Assembly: GCA_902634935.1 (NCBI GenBank)
Contig: CACPMF010000002.1
Location: 46,510 to 110,509, forward strand
Reading direction: 5' to 3'
From: an uncultured Pelagibacteraceae bacterium
GTDB taxonomy: Bacteria; Pseudomonadota; Alphaproteobacteria; Pelagibacterales; Pelagibacteraceae
Length of the DNA stretch: 64,000 nt
A program made the position numbers and the translations under genes. The notes beneath the pieces are model-generated. The model was not told the DNA's origin and did not search any database. It saw only the letters and a list, made by a program, of their open reading frames with translations. This document shows, piece by piece, positions 49,255 to 58,263 of this stretch (the first letter of the stretch is position 1; each line of letters opens with the position of its first letter).

Positions 49255-51205
49255 AGCAAGTAGCATTGAAAAAAGCAGATTGATTACACGAAGAGTTTTT
49301 ATGTTAGCTGCAGCAAAATTATTGTTGATTGGAGGTATTACATCAAGATTGTACAGCTTACAAATTTCCGATAGAGAAAAATATGAACTTCTTTCAGATA
49401 AAAATAGAATTAGGGAATGGAAAACACCTCCACAAAGAGGATTTATAGTAGATCATTTTAATAATATTCTTGCCGATAACGATAGAGTATTTCAAGTTCA
49501 CTTAGATTTGGATCAGATCAAAGATTTTAATGAAGTTATTTTTAAACTCAAAAATATTTTAGAATTATCAAATAATGAGTTAAAAAAAATTTACAGAGAA
49601 AAGGAAAGGCTTAAACCTTGGGATACTCTAGTTGCATCTGATAATTTAAATTGGACACAATTTTCAAAACTGAATTTATATCTTCATGAGTTGGAAGGAG
49701 TTAAACCAGTAGTTTCATCCTCAAGATTTTATCCGTACAAAGATTCATTAGTCCATGTAGTAGGATATGTCGGAGCAGCAAGTCAAAAAGATATTGAGAG
49801 AAAAGATGTCATTAAAGAAAATTTAGTTCCAGGATTGAAAGTAGGAAAATCAGGTATTGAATATGCTAAAGAAACAGAGCTTATTGGAAAATATGGAATT
49901 AAAAGATATGAGGTTAATTCCTCTGGAAAAAGAATTAGTCAGATTGACTATATAAAAGAAACACAAGGTGAGAAAATTAAGCTTACTATTGATCTTGAAG
50001 TACAACAATTAGCACAAGAACTTTTAAAAGGAAAAGCAGGATCAATTTCTGCTATGGATATTTATACAGGAGAAATAATTGCAATGGCATCTTCTCCTAC
50101 GTATGATCCAAACAAATTTACACATGGCATTGGTCACAAAGATTGGGGAGAGATTAGAGATGATCCTTTAAAACCATTAGTAAACAAATCAATTGCTGGA
50201 TTATATTCCCCTGGCTCGACTTTTAAACCTTTAGTTGCTCTTGCAGCTTTGGAGTTTGGAACCATTGATCCTGAGAGACCCATTCTATGTAAAGGCCATA
50301 AGCATCCTTACGAATTATATGGTGTTAAATATCACTGCTGGAAAAAAAAGGGACATGGTTACATGAGGCTTAGAAATGCAATTAAGCAATCCTGTGATAT
50401 TTATTTTTATGAAATGGCTAGATTGTTGGGGGTTGATAGACTTGCAATCATTGCAAAGCGTTACGGTCTTGGGTCAAATATTTTAAAAGACCTGTATTTT
50501 GATGAAAAAAAAGGGGTAGTTCCAAATACATTTTGGAAGAAAAATGCAATTGGCAAATCATGGTATTTAGGTGAAACAGTAATAAATGGAATAGGTCAGG
50601 GGTATATTCAAACAACACCGCTACAATTATGCTTAATGACAGCTCAAATTGCAAATGGAGGATACAAAATAAAACCCCATATTATTCAAGATGAAAGCAT
50701 TAATTATGAAAGTGTGAGACTTAAAATTGCGAAACAATTTGTTAACGAAACTGCAGATTTTTCAAACGATGAAAAATTTTTAGTTGATAGAGATTATAAA
50801 TTATATGAGCGATTATATAGAAATCCTGAAAATATTAAATTTATAAAAGATGCGATGTTTGGTTCAACTAATGAGCAATATGGAACTTCTTACAAATCAA
50901 GATATGACGATACAAAATATCAATTTGCTGGAAAAACTGGAACATCACAGGTTAAAAGAATTACTGAAGAAGAAAGAAAGCTTGATTTAGATCAATCCCA
51001 AATAGAGTATAAAAATCGAGATCATGCATTATTCATAGCATTCGCTCCATATAAAAATCCAAGATATTCTATAAGTGTTTTAGTAGAGCATGGAGGATCT
51101 GGAAGTAGTGGTGCAGCACCTCTTGCAAGTAAATTAATTAAAAAGATCATTGACCGTCATTCTCTAAGAGAACAAATCAAAAAAGGAAGCACAAGTTTAG
51201 CATAA
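49244..51205 (+). CDS. mrdA: Penicillin-binding protein 2 (elongation transpeptidase)
   Basis: A 653-residue class B PBP. A membrane anchor (about 18-38) precedes the dimerisation domain (PPQRGFIVDHFNNILADN) and the transpeptidase domain with the SxxK nucleophile in YSPGSTFKP (Ser325, Lys328), an SxN-like motif SCDIYFY and KTGTSQ near residue 565. It cross-links peptidoglycan during elongation with RodA, whose gene overlaps its stop by one base. Confidence 0.95.
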   Translation: MQNRASSIEKSRLITRRVFMLAAAKLLLIGGITSRLYSLQISDREKYELLSDKNRIREWKTPPQRGFIVDHFNNILADNDRVFQVHLDLDQIKDFNEVIFKLKNILELSNNELKKIYREKERLKPWDTLVASDNLNWTQFSKLNLYLHELEGVKPVVSSSRFYPYKDSLVHVVGYVGAASQKDIERKDVIKENLVPGLKVGKSGIEYAKETELIGKYGIKRYEVNSSGKRISQIDYIKETQGEKIKLTIDLEVQQLAQELLKGKAGSISAMDIYTGEIIAMASSPTYDPNKFTHGIGHKDWGEIRDDPLKPLVNKSIAGLYSPGSTFKPLVALAALEFGTIDPERPILCKGHKHPYELYGVKYHCWKKKGHGYMRLRNAIKQSCDIYFYEMARLLGVDRLAIIAKRYGLGSNILKDLYFDEKKGVVPNTFWKKNAIGKSWYLGETVINGIGQGYIQTTPLQLCLMTAQIANGGYKIKPHIIQDESINYESVRLKIAKQFVNETADFSNDEKFLVDRDYKLYERLYRNPENIKFIKDAMFGSTNEQYGTSYKSRYDDTKYQFAGKTGTSQVKRITEEERKLDLDQSQIEYKNRDHALFIAFAPYKNPRYSISVLVEHGGSGSSGAAPLASKLIKKIIDRHSLREQIKKGSTSLA

Positions 51206-52335
51206 TGTTAACTGAAAGATTAAATACACGAAATTATTCATTATTTGAAAAATTAAAATCTGTAGATTATTTTTTAATATTAATAATTATGCTAATTGGC
51301 GCGATTAGTGTTTTTGCAATTTATTCTACTGAAAGAGGCGAGTTTTCATTTTATACTAAAAATCATTTGATTAGACTTTTGGTATTTTTTGGAATGTTTT
51401 TAGTTTTATCATTTGTTAGAATTACATTTTGGTATAAAAATGCTTATTTTTTTTATGCAGTTTGTGTATCCCTTTTATTTATAACTTTATTTTTTGGTCT
51501 TATGGCATCCGGTTCAAGACGATGGTTGGATCTTTATTTTTTAAATCTTCAACCTTCTGAAATAATGAAAATTGCTATAATAGTTTGTTTTGCAAGATAC
51601 TATCATCGAATTCAAACTGCAGAAATTCAAAATTATAAATTTATTTTAGTGCCATTAATTTTACTCCTCATTCCTTGTTATTTGGTATTACAACAACCTG
51701 ATCTTGGAACATCTATTTTAATAGCTGGAACTGGAGTAATAATAATTTGGTTAGCAGGTTTAAATATTAAATATTTTGTCTACTCCGCATTATTATTAAT
51801 TGTTTCTCTACCCTTCGCAGTTTCTCTGTTGAAACCTTATCAAAAATCTAGAATATTGACTTTTTTCAATCCAGACAGAGATCCACTTGGTGCGGGATAC
51901 CAAATTATACAGTCAAAAATTGCTATAGGTTCTGGAGGATTTTTTGGTAAAGGTTTTTTAAAAGGGACGCAAAGTTATTTGGAATTTTTGCCAGAAAAAC
52001 ATACAGATTTTATATTTACACTTTTTTCAGAAGAATTTGGTTTTATCGGATCTATTATGCTTCTATTATTATACATATTATTAATTTACAGAATTATAAG
52101 TATTGGTATTTATACAAAAAGCTTCTTTTCAAAACTTTTCTGCTTTGGGTTTGCCTCTGCAATTTTTCTATATATTTTTGTTAATATATCAATGGTTTTA
52201 GGATTACTGCCAATTGTTGGGGCTCCTTTACCAATAATGTCCTATGGTGGTTCTTCAATGTTATCAATAATGCTAGGCCTAAGTATCGTAATGAGCTGTA
52301 AAATTTATAGCCAGGATCAAATTTCAAATTACTAG
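51205..52335 (+). CDS. rodA: Peptidoglycan glycosyltransferase RodA
   Basis: A 376-residue SEDS polymerase with about ten membrane helices. It has GSRRWLDLYFLNLQPSEIMKIA, QPDLGTSILIAGTGVIIIWLAG, the GKGFLKGTQSYLEFLPEKHTDFIF motif and the C-terminal GAPLPIMSYGGSSMLSIM. It polymerises glycan strands as the partner of PBP2. The ATG overlaps the mrdA stop (ATAATG). It ends the mre run. Confidence 0.96.
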   Translation: MLTERLNTRNYSLFEKLKSVDYFLILIIMLIGAISVFAIYSTERGEFSFYTKNHLIRLLVFFGMFLVLSFVRITFWYKNAYFFYAVCVSLLFITLFFGLMASGSRRWLDLYFLNLQPSEIMKIAIIVCFARYYHRIQTAEIQNYKFILVPLILLLIPCYLVLQQPDLGTSILIAGTGVIIIWLAGLNIKYFVYSALLLIVSLPFAVSLLKPYQKSRILTFFNPDRDPLGAGYQIIQSKIAIGSGGFFGKGFLKGTQSYLEFLPEKHTDFIFTLFSEEFGFIGSIMLLLLYILLIYRIISIGIYTKSFFSKLFCFGFASAIFLYIFVNISMVLGLLPIVGAPLPIMSYGGSSMLSIMLGLSIVMSCKIYSQDQISNY

Positions 52336-52374
52336 CTTTTATAAATCATCTTCATTATAAGTTTTTGAGTTTTT

Positions 52375-53244
52375 ATGGAATTCGTAAAATTAGCAGGACC
52401 AGCAGGCATGTTTTTTATTATGTTTTCACTAGCACTTTCAATCAAGACATCTGCATTCAAAGCAATCGCCTCAAATCCATTAAGCTTTTATTTGGGTTTG
52501 GTTACACAACTTATTGGTATGCCCTTAATTGGTTTCATCATAGCATTGACAATACCTTTTCCAGTTGAAGCTAAAGTAGGAATAGTTTTAATAACTTGTT
52601 TACCTAGTGCTGTAACTTCCAATTTTTTAACCAAAAAAATGGGTGGCAATGTAGCATTGTCTATATCTCTAACAGCAGTAACATCCTTAATTGCATTTTT
52701 AACTATACCAATTATAATTAAAATTTACTTTCTGGTAGTGATCCAGGATACAAGTATTATAATTTTTAATACAAGTCTTATAGGCGCTTCTTTAAAGTTA
52801 TTTGCAATTGTAACTATTCCCGTGTTTCTTGGAATTATTTTTAATACTATATTTTATAATTTTTCAAAAAAAATTGATCCAATTTTCGATAAAATTTCAG
52901 CTCTTGTATTTTTATCGATTATCGGGATAGCGGTTTATCAAGATCTATACTTAATTCCAGAGTATATTAAATATGCTGGAATTAAAACAGTATTGTTATT
53001 TTTTTTCGCATTTTACATGAGTATTTTTTTGACAAAATTGTTTAAATTAAATCACAAAGATAAAATAACAATCGTAGTTGAAACTGTAATGCAAAATGGT
53101 GGTATTGGGATAGTTATAGGGGCCCTAATATTTGATAATACTAAATTTCTTTTCCCTGTGGCTGCATACGCACTTTTACAATACTTATTTGTGCTTATTT
53201 ATTTCATATACGTAAAAATTCAAAAAAAAACAATTTATGAGTAA
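52375..53244 (+). CDS. Bile acid:sodium symporter (BASS/SBF) family transporter
   Basis: A 289-residue membrane protein with about nine or ten hydrophobic helices. The segment GIVLITCLPSAVTSNFLTKK, then GGNVALSISLTAVTSL, matches the conserved Na+-site region of the SBF family (PGGxxSNxxTxxxxGDxALSxxxT). Bacterial members carry organic anions such as keto acids, pantoate or bile acids; the substrate here is not readable. The regulator gene at 53237 overlaps its 3' end by 8 bp, so the two are coupled. The start ATG lies 39 bp after rodA. Confidence 0.8.
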   Translation: MEFVKLAGPAGMFFIMFSLALSIKTSAFKAIASNPLSFYLGLVTQLIGMPLIGFIIALTIPFPVEAKVGIVLITCLPSAVTSNFLTKKMGGNVALSISLTAVTSLIAFLTIPIIIKIYFLVVIQDTSIIIFNTSLIGASLKLFAIVTIPVFLGIIFNTIFYNFSKKIDPIFDKISALVFLSIIGIAVYQDLYLIPEYIKYAGIKTVLLFFFAFYMSIFLTKLFKLNHKDKITIVVETVMQNGGIGIVIGALIFDNTKFLFPVAAYALLQYLFVLIYFIYVKIQKKTIYE

Positions 53245-54229
53245 TTTAAAACCAAATATTTCTAATATTATTTCAATTGAAAGTGTTAATGAGGCTTGTG
53301 ATAAAAATTATGAGGATATGATGTTAAAATACTATCAATTACAATTTGGATGGTTTCATAATGCTTACAATGCTTTTAAAGATATAGATAAATATGTAAT
53401 TTTGGCATACTTGGTAAATAAAACGCTTTCATTTTATAATAAGCATTTTTTTAATATAAGTTTTGATGAATTTTATTCAAACAAATCCCTTGAGATAGAG
53501 AAAATAAGTATAAGTGAAATTGTCAGAGAGCTAAAACTATCAAAAGAAACCGCAAGGAGAAAATTGAATGAACTTACAAGAGATGGAATTATTGTCAGAG
53601 ATAAAAAAAAAATTACTATTCAAAGTAATGCTTTTACATATCAAAAGCCAATAGTTAGTATACAAAATTTTTCAAACCTTTTATCAACTTCATCTAAATA
53701 TCTTAAAATAAACAGTAATTTTAAATCACAAAATAGTGAATATTTTGAAAAAGAAATTAAAAAAAATTATACACATTATTGGAATGATTTCTTAAATTTT
53801 CAAATAGAATTAATTCTTAGGTTTAAAGATGTATTTCTAAACTATGAAAATGTAATGGTTTTTTGCATATGTTTGCTCAATCAAGCTTACAACATGAAGA
53901 ATTCGGATGAAAAAATTGAGGCTGAAAACACAAGTCTAATGCATGATATGTATACAAATACTATCACTAGGTATACGCTTGAAAATTCTAAAGGTTTAAA
54001 TCCAACAACAATTGCAGAATTAACAGGAATACCAAGAGCAAGCGTGATTAGAAAATTGAATGAATTAATGAAGCTAAACTACATTATTTTAAATAGTGAT
54101 AAATTATATACAACTTGTAGTGCAAAAAAAGGTTCAAATGGATTTAAAAAATTAACCAAGTTTTTTGTAAGCAACCAACCTTACATAAGGGGAATAATAA
54201 AAGACTTTTTTAACTACACTATCATTTAA
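53237..54229 (+). CDS. Predicted regulator with two winged-HTH modules
   Basis: A 330-residue cytoplasmic protein I cannot assign to a named family. It holds two HTH-like segments, at about 92-128 (EIVRELKLSKETARRKL) and 257-292 (TIAELTGIPRASVIRKL), and both share RKLNEL (108-113 and 272-277). Each is preceded by a helical stretch of similar character (YVILAYLVNKTLSFYN and NVMVFCICLLNQAYN), so the protein looks like an internal duplication of about 164 residues. There is no ligand domain such as a cNMP fold. It overlaps the transporter gene by 8 bp and probably regulates it or senses its substrate. Its stop shares TTAA with the phosphatase gene. Confidence 0.6.
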   Translation: MSNLKPNISNIISIESVNEACDKNYEDMMLKYYQLQFGWFHNAYNAFKDIDKYVILAYLVNKTLSFYNKHFFNISFDEFYSNKSLEIEKISISEIVRELKLSKETARRKLNELTRDGIIVRDKKKITIQSNAFTYQKPIVSIQNFSNLLSTSSKYLKINSNFKSQNSEYFEKEIKKNYTHYWNDFLNFQIELILRFKDVFLNYENVMVFCICLLNQAYNMKNSDEKIEAENTSLMHDMYTNTITRYTLENSKGLNPTTIAELTGIPRASVIRKLNELMKLNYIILNSDKLYTTCSAKKGSNGFKKLTKFFVSNQPYIRGIIKDFFNYTII

Positions 54230-55521
54230 TTTTTACTATCAATAACAACAATTGTTAAATCATCTTTTTGTGTGTGCCCACTGTTTAAAATTTCATTTAT
54301 AATAACTTCAAGCCTCTCATCATTTGGCTTTTCTTTATATTTTTTTATATAATATTGAAATCCTTCTGAACCAAGCATTTCACCTTTATCGTTTTTTATT
54401 TCTGTAATACCATCTGTAAAAATATACATAGAACTTTTTTTAAATGGAATTGAATGTTCGGTATATTTTGTATTTGGCATAATCCCCAATGGAGGACCCG
54501 ACTCGGTATAATTAGTAAATTTTTCATCTTGATTAAAAATTATTGGAGGTTCGTGCCCAGCACTTGACAATAGTAATTCATTTTTATTACTATCATATAT
54601 ACCAATAAGCATTGTTACAAACATACCTCTGGAAATTGTTTCACAGATTTCATTATTTAATTGAGTGAGTAATTCAGCAGCAGAAAAATTCGTCTTACTT
54701 AAACAACTGTATAAACTTGATGCTTTGGACATAAGTAATGATGATTTTATTCCTTTACCCGAAACATCTGCAACCCCAAAACCATATTTTCCTTCACCTA
54801 AATCAGAAAAATTATAGAAATCTCCTGAAACTACTTTTGCTGGTATATTGATACCTGAAATTGGGAATTTGCTATTTTTATTTTTAGATAAAAGTGATTT
54901 TTGAATATCACCAACAATTTCTACTTCTTTTTGAATTTTATTTTTTTCAATCATTTCTTTTGCCATCTTTGCGTTTCTGATTGCAAATGCAGCTGGAGCC
55001 GATAATGTTTCAAGTAACTGTCTATCTTCTTCCTGAAAAAGCTTATTATTAGTTTTTTTATTGAGACAGTGAATGACACCAATGCAATTATTTGCAGCAA
55101 TTAAAGGAGAACACAAAACTGAAAAAGTTGTAAAATTTGTTTTATTATCAAGATCGAAATAAAATTCTGCAATTTCCCTAACATCTTTTCTTACATCTCC
55201 AACTCTAATACATTTTTTTTGATTGATAGCTTTACCCATCACACCATCTTTCAAATCCAATTGATATTCATCTAAATAATCTTGATTTAAAGAAGCTATG
55301 CACTCAAACTTATTTATTTTTTCATTTATAAGAAAAATATTTGCAGCTTGAGCGTTAATTCTCTCAATAATAACTTTTAAAGCAGTATTCAAAGTATCAT
55401 CTAAATCTAATGAAGATGCGAACTCTTGATTCATCTTCATGATTATCTCAAGATCAATATCTGCCTTAGACTCAACCTGAGCTTTAGGCTCCTCTACTTT
55501 TTTTGGTTTAAATAGAAACAT
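54226..55521 (-). CDS. GAF domain and SpoIIE-type PP2C serine phosphatase
   Basis: A 431-residue protein: a short charged N-terminus, a GAF sensor domain (about 30-180, including VLCSPLIAANNCIGVIHCLNK), a linker helix and an RsbU/SpoIIE phosphatase domain (about 215-430). The metal-binding acids appear in SGDFYNF, FGVADVSGKGI and YIFTDGITEI, with LSSAGHEPPIIF and QKDDLTIVVI. Such proteins dephosphorylate anti-sigma antagonists in partner-switching systems. No STAS or RsbW-type partner is nearby, so its target lies elsewhere. The gene is monocistronic and divergent from the prepilin peptidase. Confidence 0.9.
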   Translation of the reverse strand: MFLFKPKKVEEPKAQVESKADIDLEIIMKMNQEFASSLDLDDTLNTALKVIIERINAQAANIFLINEKINKFECIASLNQDYLDEYQLDLKDGVMGKAINQKKCIRVGDVRKDVREIAEFYFDLDNKTNFTTFSVLCSPLIAANNCIGVIHCLNKKTNNKLFQEEDRQLLETLSAPAAFAIRNAKMAKEMIEKNKIQKEVEIVGDIQKSLLSKNKNSKFPISGINIPAKVVSGDFYNFSDLGEGKYGFGVADVSGKGIKSSLLMSKASSLYSCLSKTNFSAAELLTQLNNEICETISRGMFVTMLIGIYDSNKNELLLSSAGHEPPIIFNQDEKFTNYTESGPPLGIMPNTKYTEHSIPFKKSSMYIFTDGITEIKNDKGEMLGSEGFQYYIKKYKEKPNDERLEVIINEILNSGHTQKDDLTIVVIDSKN

Positions 55522-55694
55522 TTATTTAGTTGGCATTTTAAGCCCATTTTGATAAATTTTACAACTATGGAGTTAATTATAAATAGTCCTAATCTTTACA
55601 TACATATTCATGATGCTGTTTTAATAGTTCAGTTCTTGATAGATGGCATTGTTCATGTAACTTCAAACATCAAATTTTAATTTTTAATACCTAA

Positions 55695-56456
55695 GTGGAC
55701 TTTATTTTCGTTTTATTATTAGGGTTGCTGTGGGGTAGTTTTGCAAATGTTTGTATAGTTCGATTACCAGAGAATAAAGGAGTGATCTCAGGTCGCTCTA
55801 GTTGTCCAAAATGCAAAAAAAAAATAAGTTGGTATGATAACATTCCAGTTATTTCATATATGTTATTAAGAGGAAAATGTAGAATTTGTAATAAAGAAAT
55901 ATCCACACAATATTTAATTGTCGAATTACTAATAGCGTTATTTTTTTTAATAGAATATTTTTATTTTGGATTAACTTTAACAACAGTGCTTTTGTTTATT
56001 CTAACTTTAGCTTTAATCATAATTTTTTTTATAGATTTAAAACATTTTATTATCCCTGATGTAGTTACTTTTCCCTTAATGATAATAGGTTTTTTAAAAT
56101 CATTTGATCCAAATTTAAATGAAATTTTTCCAAATTATATTAATTCTTTAATTGGGGGATGTTTTGGTTATGGAATCATTTGGGGGGTTATTTTCTTTTA
56201 TAAAAAATTTAAAAATAAAGAAGGCATGGGTCTAGGTGATGCTAAACTACTAGCGGTAGTTGGATTTTGGTTTGGATTAGAATCTGTTCCATTTGTTATA
56301 TTTTTATCCTCAGTAATTGCATTATTAGTGGTTTTACCTGATTTAATTCGCAAAACCAAAAAAATGTCTACACAAATTCCATTTGGACCGTATATAATAA
56401 TTGGAAATTTAATTTATTTGTTGTTTGAAGATAAACTAAAATTTTTCGTAATTTAA
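55695..56456 (+). CDS. pilD: Prepilin peptidase / N-methyltransferase (A24 family)
   Basis: A 253-residue membrane aspartyl protease that cleaves and methylates type IV prepilins. The N-terminal domain has GSFANVCIVRLPEN, then two CxxC pairs (SCPKC and CRIC) that bind zinc; the catalytic Asp residues are in FIDLKHFIIPD and GMGLGDAKLL. The start is GTG at 55695. It is followed after five bases by moxR, an unusual operon partner, and a PilY1-like adhesin lies about 4.5 kb downstream on the other strand. Confidence 0.93.
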   Translation: MDFIFVLLLGLLWGSFANVCIVRLPENKGVISGRSSCPKCKKKISWYDNIPVISYMLLRGKCRICNKEISTQYLIVELLIALFFLIEYFYFGLTLTTVLLFILTLALIIIFFIDLKHFIIPDVVTFPLMIIGFLKSFDPNLNEIFPNYINSLIGGCFGYGIIWGVIFFYKKFKNKEGMGLGDAKLLAVVGFWFGLESVPFVIFLSSVIALLVVLPDLIRKTKKMSTQIPFGPYIIIGNLIYLLFEDKLKFFVI

Positions 56457-56461
56457 TCAAA

Positions 56462-57343
56462 ATGTTTAATAATATTATTAAAAATATTTCAAAATCAATT
56501 GTAGGTAATGAGGATAGAATTAAACTCACACTTGCAGCAATTATATCTGAAGGAAGCATACTTATTGAAGATAATCCAGGTTCTGGTAAAACTACATTTG
56601 CAAAATCAATTACACTGAATTTAGGATTAAGTTTTAAAAGAGTACAGTTTACATCTGATTTACTACCAAGTGATATTTTAGGTTTTAATATTTATAAAAA
56701 TGAGAAATTAGAATTTCAAAAGGGTCCAATTTTTACAAATATAGTTTTAGCAGATGAACTAAATAGAGGAAGTCCGAAATCTCAAAGTGCTTTCCTGGAG
56801 GCAATGGAGGAAAAAAGCGTATCTATAGACGGTGAGACTTATAGATTACCTGAACCTTTTTTTGTTATTGCTACTCAAAATCCAATGGACTCCTCTGGTA
56901 CTAGCAGTCTACCAGATTCACAATTAGATAGATTTATGATTTCATATTCATTGTCTGATTTAAATGAAATTGAAAAAATTAACATGCTTAAAAATGGATA
57001 TGATTTACTATCAATTAAATCAGAACCAATAAATTGGGAAGATTTACAAATTAAAAAAAAAAAGGTTAAAGTTAGTGACGAAATTTATAAATATGTAATT
57101 GAAATAGAGGAAACTATTAAGTCTTTAGACCAGAATATTCATGTGTCCGCAAGATGTTTGAAACAGATAATTGATCTTGCAAAAGGTTGGGCTGTTGTTC
57201 ATGGTAAGGATTATGTAACACACCAAGAAATTAAAGACATTATTCCATATATATTTAGACATAGAATAAAATTTCTGAACCAAGAAGATAAATTAAACTA
57301 CATAAATGAGGAAATTTTATCAAAGATTAGTATTCAAAAATGA
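56462..57343 (+). CDS. MoxR-family AAA+ ATPase
   Basis: A 293-residue AAA+ protein with Walker A DNPGSGKTTFAKS (near 38-50), Walker B ADELNRGSPKSQSAFLEAM and sensor ATQNPMDSSGTSSLPDSQLDRFM, followed by the C-terminal lid domain. MoxR proteins act as chaperones for VWA or metal-enzyme partners, and commonly sit beside DUF58 genes, as here: the DUF58 gene overlaps its stop by 4 bp. It probably forms a transcription unit with pilD upstream. Confidence 0.92.
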   Translation: MFNNIIKNISKSIVGNEDRIKLTLAAIISEGSILIEDNPGSGKTTFAKSITLNLGLSFKRVQFTSDLLPSDILGFNIYKNEKLEFQKGPIFTNIVLADELNRGSPKSQSAFLEAMEEKSVSIDGETYRLPEPFFVIATQNPMDSSGTSSLPDSQLDRFMISYSLSDLNEIEKINMLKNGYDLLSIKSEPINWEDLQIKKKKVKVSDEIYKYVIEIEETIKSLDQNIHVSARCLKQIIDLAKGWAVVHGKDYVTHQEIKDIIPYIFRHRIKFLNQEDKLNYINEEILSKISIQK

Positions 57344-58263
57344 TAGCAAGGACTATTCAGGGGATAGCTAAAAGCTCTATTATTCGGTCACTTAAAGATA
57401 AAAATAGAAGTAAAATTATAATTTATCCAAACTGGAACGGGGTTGGTCTTGGCTTTTTTATATTTTTCTGTTTTTTAATTTCTGTTTTTTATGAGAATAA
57501 TTTTGGTTTACTCATATCCATAATTATTTTTTTTATTTTTTTTATTTCAATCTTTGTCTCAAATCAAAACTTAAATCATTTATCGATGAGTGTATTGGAT
57601 TATTATTATATCGAATCAACTAAGGATGAAAGATTAGATATTCAAATAATAAATCATATTAATGAAAAGAAATTAAACATTGATTTAAATTATAAAAAAC
57701 TAAATTTGAAAGGTTTAAATTTCACAAAAAAACTTAATCCAATTCGGCTAAGTGATCAATATTTTCAAAGAGGAACAATTTCAATTCCAAATATAGTTCT
57801 AACATCAACTTATCCTTTTGGGATAATTAGAACAAAAAGGTACTTTCACATTAAATCTAAAATAATTGTATTTCCAAAAAAAATTCAACCAAATATTAAT
57901 TTACTTAATGAGTTTAACATTAATTTAAAAGGTCAAGCTTACGATGAATTTGAGGGTATAGAAGATTATAAAAAGGGTGACAGCTATTCAAAAATTGCTT
58001 GGAAGAAATCAATCATTAAAAATAAAAAATATATTAAGAAATTTGAGGAACCAAAAAAAGAGAATAACTTAATTTTAAATTTTGATAATTACAAAGAAAT
58101 ACCTTTTGAAGATCTACTAGGCTATGTTTCGTATATTATCGATTATTATTATAAAAATAAAATAGAACTTATAATTAAACATAGAGATAATACATTTTAC
58201 CTCAATCATACACAAAATTCATTTTACCAAATTTTAAAATACCTAGCGAATGTCAAAAATTAA
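57340..58263 (+). CDS. DUF58 protein
   Basis: A 307-residue protein with two adjacent membrane helices at about 29-66 and a cytoplasmic domain carrying the DUF58 hallmark EDYKKGDSYSKIAWKKS (about 206-222; the usual form is YxxGDxxRxIxWK). It overlaps moxR by 4 bp and the transglutaminase gene by 14 bp. The trio MoxR-DUF58-TgpA is widespread; a direct biochemical role for DUF58 is not established. Confidence 0.88.
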   Translation: MIARTIQGIAKSSIIRSLKDKNRSKIIIYPNWNGVGLGFFIFFCFLISVFYENNFGLLISIIIFFIFFISIFVSNQNLNHLSMSVLDYYYIESTKDERLDIQIINHINEKKLNIDLNYKKLNLKGLNFTKKLNPIRLSDQYFQRGTISIPNIVLTSTYPFGIIRTKRYFHIKSKIIVFPKKIQPNINLLNEFNINLKGQAYDEFEGIEDYKKGDSYSKIAWKKSIIKNKKYIKKFEEPKKENNLILNFDNYKEIPFEDLLGYVSYIIDYYYKNKIELIIKHRDNTFYLNHTQNSFYQILKYLANVKN

